Shown: positions 32,466-40,105 of the stretch, one piece after another
Numbering within the stretch: position 1 is the stretch's first letter
How the letters are laid out: each line of letters begins with the position of its first letter
Source: JACTUC01 sp964477685
Lineage (GTDB): Archaea; Thermoproteota; Methanomethylicia; Methanomethylicales; Methanomethylicaceae
Length of the DNA stretch: 55,430 nucleotides
Reading direction: 5' to 3'
NCBI GenBank assembly: GCA_964477685.1
Contig: CAYZHK010000002.1
Coordinates: 1-55,430, forward strand
Notes under the pieces: model-generated
Told to the model about the DNA's origin: nothing
The model's input: only the letters and a program-made list of their open reading frames with translations
The model's database searches: none
Translations under genes and position numbers: made by a program

Positions 32466-33128
32466 ATGCGGCTGATAGCAGGCATCGATGAGGCGGGGAG
32501 GGGGCCGGTCATAGGGCCCCTGGTAATCGCGGGAGTGCGGGTCCGGGAAGATCTACTCGGCGAACTCCTTGCCCTCGGCGTCAGGGATTCCAAGAGGCTC
32601 AGCCCAAAGAAGAGGGAGCGCCTTGCTGGGGAGATCCCAGGACTAGTCGACCTCCAGCATGTGGAGGTCATACAGGCCCATCAGATTGACCAAAGGCGGA
32701 GGGGGGAGAGCCTCAACAGGATCGAGGCCACTGCGATGGCTAAGATACTGAGCGCGTTGAGGCCGGACATGGCCCAGGTGGGCAGTGTGGATGTTGTCTG
32801 CGAGCGTTTCAGGTCCATGATACTGTCGGAGATGGATGACGCAGTGGAGATAGATTCGGTCCACCATGCGGAGGATCGGTTCCCCGCCGTGGCTGCCGCC
32901 TCCATCATTGCCAAGGTGGCGAGGGACCGCTTGGTGGAAACGCTGAGGAGGGAATACGGGAACTTCGGGTCGGGTTACCCCAGCGACCCCAGGACAAGGT
33001 CATTCATAAGGGAGTGGTACGGCAGGGAGGGCTCGCTCCCGCCCATTGTGAGGAAGAGCTGGAAGACGGTGCAGTCGTTGGTCGGAATTCAGATGGGGCT
33101 GCCCTTCTCAAGGCGGTCCTTGGAATAA
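32466..33128 (+). CDS. rnhB: Ribonuclease HII
   Basis: Cuts RNA in RNA-DNA hybrids, including single ribonucleotides. 220 residues. GIDEAGRGPVIGPLVIAG holds Asp8 and Glu9; DSKRLSPKKRE, the Asp in VDVVCERF, and FPAVAAASIIAKVARD complete the family set. Its last 40 bp overlap the 3' end of the convergent HTH gene. Confidence 0.96.
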   Translation: MRLIAGIDEAGRGPVIGPLVIAGVRVREDLLGELLALGVRDSKRLSPKKRERLAGEIPGLVDLQHVEVIQAHQIDQRRRGESLNRIEATAMAKILSALRPDMAQVGSVDVVCERFRSMILSEMDDAVEIDSVHHAEDRFPAVAAASIIAKVARDRLVETLRREYGNFGSGYPSDPRTRSFIREWYGREGSLPPIVRKSWKTVQSLVGIQMGLPFSRRSLE

Positions 33129-34063
33129 CCCCTGTCCTCGATCCCCAACATGCGCTCGAGATCCTTGACCGACTTTAGCTGCTTGATCTCCTCGGGCCGC
33201 AGAATATAGATGTCAGCTCCGTCGGGTTTCCGGTCGCTGGTAACCAGCACAGGAACCATGTCCAAGAGCTTCGCAAGCTCGAGGGCCTTCTCGACCCTCG
33301 AGTTCAGGTCCTTGGCCTGACCCTTCTCGTGGGTGAGGAAGCTGACGCCGACGGTTCTGGCATGCACGTCGATGGGAGCGTAGTCAAAGCCCATGGCCCT
33401 GCATCCGATCTCCTTCAGTTTCCAATGGAGCTGCCTGGCCTGTGGATCCGATGGGGCCTTGGCCTCCGGCTCCCCTGTGCACTGCCAGTCAAAAATGTCG
33501 ATCCCTTCGGTGAGGCCGACGTTGAAGGCCTCCTCGATCCTGGCCACAGTCTCCAGAGTTGCGCCCATCCCGCCGCTCTCGTATTCGTAAACAGCCTTGC
33601 GGCTAACGCCGATCTTCTTCGCCAGGTCCCCGAGGGACATATTGTGTCCTTCCCTTAGTTTCTTCAGTACCTTCCCGTTGATCCGAAAGTAGAGCCCGCC
33701 CCTCTTGGACTGGACGAAGGGAAGCCTGCCCTTGAGGGTGGCGTTCTTGAAGGTCTCCGGGCTGACGACGTTGACGCCATACCTCTCGTAGAGGGCCCCC
33801 TCCTCCAGCCTCCCGGACTGGACCCTGGAGCCGATTATCAGCGGCGATGAGGATGTGGCAGCTGCCAAGGACTTCAGCTCCTCGGCCGCATCCCTCCTCT
33901 CGGTATCGATGTTCTCTAGGGTATTGATAATTAGCTTGACGTCACCCTTCTTTGCCACGAGCTGCAGGCAGCACTGCTCCGAGTCGACCTCGGAAATGGA
34001 GAAGCCTGCCCGGTGTAGTATTTGGAGTATCTCAATGAGGGTATCCTTGGAACTGCCCATCAT
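33089..34063 (-). CDS. Archaeal HTH-type transcriptional regulator
   Basis: 324 residues. A central Cro/CI-type helix-turn-helix (LKKLREGHNMSLGDLAKKIG then VSRKAVYEYESGG, about 133-167) sits between an N-terminal nuclease-fold-like domain (VSPETFKNAT) and a C-terminal domain starting at about 220. This three-part layout is that of the archaeal 'putative HTH-type transcriptional regulatory protein' family. Target genes are unknown. The 3' end overlaps rnhB by 40 bp. Confidence 0.85.
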   Translation of the reverse strand: MMGSSKDTLIEILQILHRAGFSISEVDSEQCCLQLVAKKGDVKLIINTLENIDTERRDAAEELKSLAAATSSSPLIIGSRVQSGRLEEGALYERYGVNVVSPETFKNATLKGRLPFVQSKRGGLYFRINGKVLKKLREGHNMSLGDLAKKIGVSRKAVYEYESGGMGATLETVARIEEAFNVGLTEGIDIFDWQCTGEPEAKAPSDPQARQLHWKLKEIGCRAMGFDYAPIDVHARTVGVSFLTHEKGQAKDLNSRVEKALELAKLLDMVPVLVTSDRKPDGADIYILRPEEIKQLKSVKDLERMLGIEDRGYSKDRLEKGSPI

Positions 34064-34116
34064 CTGGATTCCAAGTTAAGGTTTGTGGGGTTTAGATATA
34101 AACCCTTTTGAAGAGT

Positions 34117-34527
34117 TCAGAGGATGTATCCGAAGGTGATCAGTGACGGGAAACGCGAGCACAGCTCCATCACCTCTGGCCGGAAGAGGAACTGGCCCTC
34201 CTTGGCTTTCCTCAGGGCTGCACCCACGGCCTTCGTCTCTTCGGCATTCCCCTCGATGCGGTAGGTGCCGCGCTTGAGGGAGGCCTCCTTCATGATGATG
34301 AGTGGGAGACGCACCTCGCCTTTCCTATTGGGCGGGACGAGCTTTGAGAACTCCTCGATCTCTTCCCGGTCCAGGCGGACCGATTCGCCGCTGGCGTTTT
34401 TGTAGGCGGGGGAGTCCTCCTTGAGGAGGTCGGAGAGCGGCCGGCGTGCCCGTGGAAGCCCCTCGTTGAGCCTCCTCAGCTCCACTTCCCAGAAGGTCTT
34501 CCCTATGCTCTCCCCGTCGCTCTCCAT
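34117..34527 (-). CDS. UPF0216/DUF61 family protein
   Basis: 136 residues. LNEGLPRARRPLSDLLKEDSP, RLDREEIEEFSKLVP and VRLPLIIMKEASLKRGTYRI follow the archaeal DUF61 pattern as I know it (LNxHLPxxRxxLxxLL...LPI). No catalytic function is established for the family. It follows the fibrillarin gene by 4 bp, so it belongs to the rRNA-modification transcription unit. Confidence 0.8.
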   Translation of the reverse strand: MESDGESIGKTFWEVELRRLNEGLPRARRPLSDLLKEDSPAYKNASGESVRLDREEIEEFSKLVPPNRKGEVRLPLIIMKEASLKRGTYRIEGNAEETKAVGAALRKAKEGQFLFRPEVMELCSRFPSLITFGYIL

Positions 34528-34531
34528 TGGG

Positions 34532-35218
34532 CTAGCCCAGCCTGGCCACTACCATGGCATGGTCCTTGTCGAAGGGCTCGAGGTTCTTCACGTCCACAAC
34601 CTTGAATCCCCTGCCCTCGAGGATAGAGATCTCATGCCTGAAGACTTCCATCGGGTCCTTTGTAACGTCAACGGACCTTGCCTTGATGGCTATCATGACG
34701 TGGCCCTTTGGTTTGAGGTACATGTCGGCATTGTCAGCAAGGAGCTTTGCCTGCTCCGGCTGGGCGACGTCGCAGTAGATGACGTCTGCGGCCTCAACGA
34801 AGAAGCGGTAGGCCGAGGGGGTTCGCGCGTCCCCCATTATGGGTATCATGTTCCTTCTGGGGGCAGTCACTTCCACAAGCTCACGGATCACCCTTGGCGC
34901 GAACTCTATGCAGAAGACGCGCCCGCTTGTGCCAACGATGTCAGAGACATGGCTTGGTGTCGTGCCGCTGGCGGCACCCAGGTATAAGACCCTCTTTCCC
35001 AAGGCCACGGGCACCTCGGCGATGCCCTTCTCGATGGCGGCAGCCAGTTTGCTGCGGAAGCTATTCCATGCCCTGTATTCGGTCTTCTTGAATTTGTAGA
35101 GGTCCTCACCGTAGACCTTGACCCCGGGGACCAGGTTCTCGGTGGCCAACCTCGTGCCCTCGTTGTCCTCGATATAGAATACTCCCTCGAATTTTGGATG
35201 AGCCTTCAGCGTCGCCAT
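34532..35218 (-). CDS. flpA: Fibrillarin-like rRNA/tRNA 2'-O-methyltransferase
   Basis: Catalytic subunit of C/D-box sRNPs. 228 residues. YLGAASGTTPSHVSDIVG is the SAM motif; IEFAPRV, YCDVAQPEQAKLLADNA and MIAIKARSVDV follow with the catalytic Asp and Lys. ATG 35218 lies after GGAGGG and inside the last 13 bp of the nop5 gene, the normal archaeal nop5-flpA coupling. Confidence 0.96.
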   Translation of the reverse strand: MATLKAHPKFEGVFYIEDNEGTRLATENLVPGVKVYGEDLYKFKKTEYRAWNSFRSKLAAAIEKGIAEVPVALGKRVLYLGAASGTTPSHVSDIVGTSGRVFCIEFAPRVIRELVEVTAPRRNMIPIMGDARTPSAYRFFVEAADVIYCDVAQPEQAKLLADNADMYLKPKGHVMIAIKARSVDVTKDPMEVFRHEISILEGRGFKVVDVKNLEPFDKDHAMVVARLG

Positions 35219-36501
35219 TTGTTGTCCCTCCTCCAATTCTGGTTCCGGTTGCGATCGCGGTCCCACCTGTCCCTCTTGCCGAAGCGGTCCCTCCGGAAGT
35301 CCCGGCCTCCCGGCCTTCCCCTTCGGAAGTCCCGTGGCGGCACCCTTTCGCGTTCGGGTGGTTTTGCATACTTCTTCCGGATGTCTGCAACCCTCTTCTC
35401 AAAGCTTTCCTTGAGGGAGGTTGCGACGAACTCGCCACCGAAAGAGTCGACCCTGGCAGCGATGGAGATCTTGCCTGCCAGCGCCCGTGCTATCTTGCCC
35501 CTCTGCCATCTAGGGGCGGTGTGAATGTCCTGGTGCTGGAATATGATGCCGTGCTTGGGCGGGCGGGCGCCGGTTTTTAGCGACCTGAAGAGAGCCTTCT
35601 CTGCACCGATGACCTGTACGGTGCTGGCGGGCTTCTTCGCCAGGGACTCCAAGCTCCCGGTTAGGGCGATCAGCCTTCCACCCAGCCCTGCGCCTATGAG
35701 CTCCCGGAGGTTTGGCGCTACGTCCTTCATGGTATCGTCGATGTACTTCTCGAGCTCGTCCCTGTAGGTGTAGAGGGAGAGCTGGCTCTCGGCCAGGGAC
35801 TTGACCTGGGTTAGGTCCACGCCGCCAATTTCGGCGCCCATGGATTTCTTGGCGGTCTCGACGATGGCCCTCGCCTTGCTCTCAGACTGGACAATCCTGT
35901 TGGCCCGCTTCTCGTCCATGTGGGACCTGTTGCCAAACTGGACCACCAGCTGCATGTACTGCCGGTGGTCTGGTACCAGGGCATCAAGCTCAGGAAAATG
36001 GAGGCCGTACCACTCCCTCACCCTGGAAACACTGATGTTGACATTCTTGTCTATCTCGTCCATGGCAGTCACGGCCTGCGCCACAAGCCTGTCCCTCTTT
36101 TCTGAGGCGGTCCTCACCTTCATCCTCAGTATGGATTCGGAGGTCTCCTTGAGCTGCGCCTCGGCCTTCCTTGCCGGTACGCCCATGGAAGTTGCCGAGG
36201 AAGCCAGGGATGACCTGAAGACCTTGCCCCCCGGGCTGGGGGCCGTCACCGAAGCCTCCACTCCAAACTTGACCTTAATCGATTTTGCCTCCAGCTCGTC
36301 TTCGCAGACGAAGCTGTCGTAGCCCATCTTTGTGAGGTCTCCGATGAAGGCCTCCAGGAGCGGGCAGGTACCGGATCTCTCCAGCTCAGCTATCTGGGTG
36401 GCCGCCTCTGCCGCGTCCTCGAAGGTCTTGGCGCTGATGAGCTTCAGGTCCTCGCCATAGGCATAGAAACCCATGAAGCTGTCAACAATATAACACTTCA
36501 T
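35206..36501 (-). CDS. nop5: C/D-box sRNP core protein Nop5 (Nop56/58)
   Basis: Scaffold that holds fibrillarin and L7Ae on C/D-box guide RNAs. 431 residues. The N-terminal domain binds fibrillarin, a coiled coil follows, and the Nop domain has IGAEKALFRSLKTGARPPKHG. Unusually, the last ~50 residues form an Arg-rich tail of repeated RD/RG/RN units (after KYAKPPERE) instead of the more common Lys/Glu-rich tail. ATG 36501 after GGTG; overlaps flpA by 13 bp. Confidence 0.95.
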   Translation of the reverse strand: MKCYIVDSFMGFYAYGEDLKLISAKTFEDAAEAATQIAELERSGTCPLLEAFIGDLTKMGYDSFVCEDELEAKSIKVKFGVEASVTAPSPGGKVFRSSLASSATSMGVPARKAEAQLKETSESILRMKVRTASEKRDRLVAQAVTAMDEIDKNVNISVSRVREWYGLHFPELDALVPDHRQYMQLVVQFGNRSHMDEKRANRIVQSESKARAIVETAKKSMGAEIGGVDLTQVKSLAESQLSLYTYRDELEKYIDDTMKDVAPNLRELIGAGLGGRLIALTGSLESLAKKPASTVQVIGAEKALFRSLKTGARPPKHGIIFQHQDIHTAPRWQRGKIARALAGKISIAARVDSFGGEFVATSLKESFEKRVADIRKKYAKPPERERVPPRDFRRGRPGGRDFRRDRFGKRDRWDRDRNRNQNWRRDNKWRR

Positions 36502-36552
36502 AACCAACACCTACCATCTCCTATCGAGGAAGCCTGTTAATAAAGCCCGAGG

Positions 36553-37155
36553 TCATCCCAAGAATCCGCGGCAGACAACATATATCTCGGTGCTGCTTTC
36601 CCGCGATGCCTTTGGTTTGATGATCCGCACCTGGGTGAATCTCCGCCTGATCTCCCCCAGGAAGGCATCAAACTCTCCGCCCATCAGAACCTTGGCAACC
36701 ATGGAGCCGCCCCTCCTGAGGATCGTTGGCGCTGCCCCCAGGGCGGTCCTGGCCAGGTCAATCTGCCGGCCATGGTCAAGGTCGTGTATGCCTGTAAATT
36801 TGGGGGCGAGATCCGAGACGAGGGTATCCACAGGCCCTCCTGTCAGGGCAAGGAGTGCCTCCAGGGCCTTCGGGTCGGTGATGTCGCCCTGGAGGACCTT
36901 CACGTTGTCATAGGGGAGGGGGCGTATTGGGGAGAGGTCGATGCCAACGATGAGGCCATTGGGGCCAACGAGCTCCCTCTCCACCTGCAGCCACCCACCA
37001 GGAGCTGCCCCAAGGTCGGCGACCCGCTCCCCGGGTTTCAGTATGCCCTGGCCCCTGGCTATCTCCTTGAGCTTGAGGGCCGAACGGGAGCGGTAGCCCT
37101 CCCTCTTCGCCTGCCTGTAGTAGAAATCGCCCAGGACCTCCCGCTTGCTAGGCAG
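36553..37155 (-). CDS. rlmE: 23S rRNA 2'-O-ribose methyltransferase, RlmE/FtsJ family, apparent CTG start
   Basis: 200 residues. FYYRQAKREGYRSRSALKL (catalytic Lys), DLGAAPGGWLQV (SAM), SDLAPKFTGIHDLDH (Asp), KVLMGGEFDAF (Lys) and SSTEIYVV (Glu) give the complete K-D-K-E set. Family members start just before the FYYRQAK block. Near there no ATG, GTG or TTG exists in this frame; the first candidate is CTG 37155, with GGGGGG six bases upstream, inside the last codons of tfeB. A sequencing error or remote start is the alternative. Confidence 0.88.
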   Translation of the reverse strand: MPSKREVLGDFYYRQAKREGYRSRSALKLKEIARGQGILKPGERVADLGAAPGGWLQVERELVGPNGLIVGIDLSPIRPLPYDNVKVLQGDITDPKALEALLALTGGPVDTLVSDLAPKFTGIHDLDHGRQIDLARTALGAAPTILRRGGSMVAKVLMGGEFDAFLGEIRRRFTQVRIIKPKASRESSTEIYVVCRGFLG

Positions 37156-37531
37156 GCCTTTTCCCCCCCAGGATCTCGAGCTTGCTGTTCTCGGCCTTGA
37201 GGGATGTGGTGAGCTTGTTGCAGGTCTCAGGCGAGATCGGCTGCCCCCTGCCACACTTCTCCAGGTCGGGGCAGGTGAAGCAGGCGCACCATGCAACATC
37301 GTTCAGGTCTATCTTGGGGGTCCTCTTGAGGAGCTTCACCTTGTAGGAGCTCCTCCCCCCGTCCTTGACCCGAAGCCTCTTGACCACCCCCCTCCGCTCG
37401 AGCTTTATGACGATCCGGGAGATGTCCCTGCTTGTCATCTGGAGCGTCTTTGCCAGCCCGCTCTGGGTCGTTGTGAGGTTTTCAGAACTCTGGAGGATGG
37501 ACAGTATTCTGTCCTCAAGTGACTCTGGCAA
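37148..37531 (-). CDS. tfeB: Transcription factor TFE-beta (Rpc34/RPC39-like)
   Basis: 127 residues: one winged-helix domain (about 5-65) and a C-terminal Fe-S segment with Cys84, Cys87, Cys93, Cys104 in CFTCPDLEKCGRGQPISPET-C. The spacing C-x2-C-x5-C-x10-C and the ISP before the last Cys match the C-terminal Fe-S motif of human RPC39. TFE-beta pairs with TFE-alpha to help melt promoter DNA and is mostly known from TACK and related archaea. TTG 37531 fits a TATA-like element at about 37572-37582 inside tfb; upstream in-frame starts exist. Confidence 0.82.
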   Translation of the reverse strand: MPESLEDRILSILQSSENLTTTQSGLAKTLQMTSRDISRIVIKLERRGVVKRLRVKDGGRSSYKVKLLKRTPKIDLNDVAWCACFTCPDLEKCGRGQPISPETCNKLTTSLKAENSKLEILGGKRPA

Positions 37532-37568
37532 AGACCGGGCACTCTCTATTAGGAAAATGGCGTATCGT

Positions 37569-38507
37569 CTATAAATATATCTCCAAGTCCAGCTTCTCAA
37601 GGAGCTCCTTGTAGCGGTTCCTGACCGTGACTTCCGTTACTCCTGCGGCATTGGCGATGTCCCTCTGCGTCCTCTTGCGCTCCAGCAGGACGCTCGCAAT
37701 GTATACGGCAGCCGCCGCCACACCCGTCGGTCCACGGCCTGATGTGAGGCCCTCGCTACTGGCGAATTTGATCACCTCTATGGACTTGCGCTGGACGGTG
37801 CCGTCGAGGTCGAGCTTGGATATGAGGCGGGGCACATAGTTCACCGGGTCCGTGGGGGAGACCTTGATGGTCAGTTCGCTGGATATGAAGCGGTATGACC
37901 TTGCGATCTCCTTCTTGTTGGCCCGAGAGACCCCGGCCACCTCGTCCAGTGTCAGGGGGACATTGTACTTCCTGCAGGCGGCATAGAGGGCGGCTCCGGT
38001 CATGCTCTCGATGGACCTGCCCCGTATAAGCTGGCTCTCCACGGCCTTCCTGTAGAGGAGGGCCGAGGCTTCCCGGATGTTCCTGGAAAGGCCGAGCTGG
38101 GAGGCCATGCGCTCCAGCTCCGAAAGGGCAAAGGCCAGATTCCTCTCCGAGGCGTCGGATACCCTAATCCGCCTCTGCCATTTGCGGAGGCGGTAGATCT
38201 GTGCCCTCTTCTTGGAGGTGAGGGACTTGCCGTAGCTGTCCTTGTCCCTCCAGTCGATCATGGTGGAGAGGCCCTTGTCGTGGATTGTGAGGGTGACTGG
38301 AGCCCCTGCCCTCGACCTCTTGTCCCTCTGGTCGTTGTCGAAGGCCCTCCACTCAGGCCCGGGGTCGAGGAGCTTGTCGCGGATGACGAGGCCGCACCCC
38401 GTGCAGGTCACCTCTGCCCTCTCATAGTCCCTCACGAGGGATCTGCCGCCACACTCAGGGCAGATGTCGTCCAGCCGCTCATGCGACTCAGTAAGGTCTC
38501 TTTGCAT
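37569..38507 (-). CDS. tfb: Transcription initiation factor B
   Basis: Recruits RNA polymerase to TBP-bound promoters and sets start-site choice. 312 residues. An N-terminal zinc ribbon (CPECGGRSLVRD, CTGCGLVI) is followed by the B-reader/linker (PEWRAFDNDQRDKRSRAGAP) and two cyclin-fold repeats; the recognition helix near the end is GVTEVTVRNRYKEL. ATG 38507 overlaps the gar1 end by 20 bp. Confidence 0.97.
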   Translation of the reverse strand: MQRDLTESHERLDDICPECGGRSLVRDYERAEVTCTGCGLVIRDKLLDPGPEWRAFDNDQRDKRSRAGAPVTLTIHDKGLSTMIDWRDKDSYGKSLTSKKRAQIYRLRKWQRRIRVSDASERNLAFALSELERMASQLGLSRNIREASALLYRKAVESQLIRGRSIESMTGAALYAACRKYNVPLTLDEVAGVSRANKKEIARSYRFISSELTIKVSPTDPVNYVPRLISKLDLDGTVQRKSIEVIKFASSEGLTSGRGPTGVAAAAVYIASVLLERKRTQRDIANAAGVTEVTVRNRYKELLEKLDLEIYL

Positions 38508-38760
38508 GGTAGCCCCTTCCCCGCATTGGCCTCGCTTCCTCCCACCAGATTTCGGCATCGTGGAGCTGGTTCATGTCGATGCCGTGCCTCAGCTTGACCG
38601 AGGCATAGGGGGACGAAACCGGACCGAAAACATCGATTATCGTGCCCAAGTGCATCCTTCCGCGATAGAAGGCCTGCGAGCCTATCTTGGGCAGGTTGTC
38701 TGTTTTTACGGTGAGAAGACCACTTTTAGAAATATGCAGGGTCTTCCCCAGAAATTTCAA
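38488..38760 (-). CDS. gar1: H/ACA RNP component Gar1
   Basis: Binds Cbf5 in H/ACA guide RNPs for pseudouridylation. 90 residues. KFLGKTLHISKSGLLTV, YRGRMHLGTIIDVFGPV and SSPYASVKL are typical of the Gar1 beta barrel (G-x-I-x-D-V-F-G-P-V-x-x-P). Start TTG 38760 follows GGAGAT. A short RGRGYHAKR tail recalls the GAR tail of eukaryotes. The gar1-tfb neighbourhood is common in archaea. Confidence 0.93.
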   Translation of the reverse strand: MKFLGKTLHISKSGLLTVKTDNLPKIGSQAFYRGRMHLGTIIDVFGPVSSPYASVKLRHGIDMNQLHDAEIWWEEARPMRGRGYHAKRPY

Positions 38761-38848
38761 AGAACCATCTCCAAAATGGAAACCATTATACTGAGTGCAA
38801 GCGGTAATTATATTCTTTCCTTTTATAATAACTGGTTGATAAATTCGG

Positions 38849-39160
38849 TTAACGGGTTTCCTTTCGGGGGGCGGCAGATCTCTTCCTTTGGAGGGAGGCT
38901 GCAATCTCCTTGAGGGCCTTCTGCTTGGGCCCATCATTCTTTATGAGGACGCGCCCCGGCTTACCCCCTGAGGCGGCGGGCATCCTCTTCTTCTCCTCAA
39001 GTACCGGCGACTTCTTCAGCTCGCAGCAGACCTCGTAGATCTCCTCAGCCGTCGGGGACTCGACAGCAAGGCGCTTGGGGACTGCCCTCCCTCCGGCCCT
39101 GCTCCTGTCCATGTCGAAGTAGGCAGGCCATATGGCAATGAGTCCGTCCTTTCTCCCCAA
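38849..39160 (-). CDS. srp19: Signal recognition particle protein SRP19
   Basis: Assembles with 7S RNA before SRP54 joins. 103 residues, normal for archaea. IAIWPAYFDMDRSRAGGRAVPKRLAV and SPTAEEIYEVC follow the WPxYxDxxxSRxEGRxxPxxxAVxxPTxxEI pattern; GRVLIKND is near the end. The start is TTG 39160: an in-frame TAG lies 12-15 bases upstream and there is no ATG. It heads the minus-strand informational cluster. Confidence 0.92.
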   Translation of the reverse strand: MGRKDGLIAIWPAYFDMDRSRAGGRAVPKRLAVESPTAEEIYEVCCELKKSPVLEEKKRMPAASGGKPGRVLIKNDGPKQKALKEIAASLQRKRSAAPRKETR

Positions 39161-39225
39161 GGTTGGATCGCCCTAGGTAACTATTATTAGGGTGCTTAAA
39201 TTTCTTAACATGGCTGTTGGTAAGG

Positions 39226-39588
39226 ATGCACGAGCTTTCCCTTGCAACCAGCGTTGTTGAATATATCCAGAAGGTGGCAGGGGAAAATGGCTTGGCCAAG
39301 GTGTGCGAGTACAAACTTGAGGTAGGTGACATGACCCACATCGAACCTTGGCAGCTGAGGTACTGCCTCACCATGGTCAGCAAGGGGACGGTCGTCGAGG
39401 GAGCCAGGATCCACATAAGGAGGAGGAGAGTGGCCCTGAAATGCAGGAACTGCGGCAGGGTCAGCGCCCTGAAGCTGGTCAAATCCCTTGCCAATTTCGA
39501 GCTGAGGTGCCCCCGCTGCAACAGTGAGGAAGTTGAAATAGACAAGGGCAGGGAGCTGACGCTGATCCGGATAAGGGGGACAAAATAG
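39226..39588 (+). CDS. hypA: Hydrogenase nickel incorporation protein HypA
   Basis: Delivers Ni(II) to the [NiFe] active site, with HypB. 120 residues. The mature-type N-terminus MHELSLATSV gives the Ni ligand His2; the zinc site is CRNC...CPRC. ATG 39226 (after GGTAAGG) is chosen over a start nine bases earlier because the N-terminal Met-His is functional. A TATA-like CTTAAATT lies near 39191-39198. Divergent from srp19. Serves the Ehb large subunit and probably other hydrogenases. Confidence 0.95.
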   Translation: MHELSLATSVVEYIQKVAGENGLAKVCEYKLEVGDMTHIEPWQLRYCLTMVSKGTVVEGARIHIRRRRVALKCRNCGRVSALKLVKSLANFELRCPRCNSEEVEIDKGRELTLIRIRGTK

Positions 39589-39612
39589 GGGGCTGGCCTT
39601 CCGCCGGAAGCG

Positions 39613-39999
39613 CTACTTGACCAGAATTGCGTTGAGCATGCCATTTTGGCCGGGTCTGGAAGTTACGCGGGCATCGCCGAGCTCAGTCTCAACCACCGCG
39701 CCCTTGGTGATGACACCTCTCCTCGCATAGTCCACGTTGGAGGGGTTGTTCTTAACCTTGAGCAGCTTCACCTTCTTGGACGAGTTGTCCTTCGGGTTCG
39801 TGACATTGACAAAGGCAGCCTCGTCGAGCCGGATCTTGCTGTTGCCGCCAGAAACCCTTGTGACCTTCTTGGCGTCCGCCTTGATCCCCAGTGCGGTCTC
39901 GGTGGGTGGAGAGCCAAGCTCGAAGCGTTTCTTCTCTCTGCGGGTATGGAGCCTACCACCCGTAGGCTTCTTCTTGTCGCGACCCTGGAAGTAGCTCAT
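39613..39999 (-). CDS. rps8e: 30S ribosomal protein S8e
   Basis: 128 residues, archaeal length. MSYFQGRDKKKPTGGRLHTRREKKRFELG is the S8e N-terminal block (shown here by its key residues FQGRD, TGGR, KKRFELG). Middle and C-terminal parts (NPSNVDYARRGVITKGAVVE, VTSRPGQNGMLNAILV) also match. Convergent with hypA, 24 bp apart. Confidence 0.97.
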   Translation of the reverse strand: MSYFQGRDKKKPTGGRLHTRREKKRFELGSPPTETALGIKADAKKVTRVSGGNSKIRLDEAAFVNVTNPKDNSSKKVKLLKVKNNPSNVDYARRGVITKGAVVETELGDARVTSRPGQNGMLNAILVK

Positions 40000-40105
40000 C
40001 GTCAGACCTCGCGTAGCACCCTACCTAAAATAAATACAGATATAAGGTTTTTGAGAGAATGGAAGCCGTAAGTTGATGTTGTAGCAGAATTTGTGGTGGT
40101 TCCCT

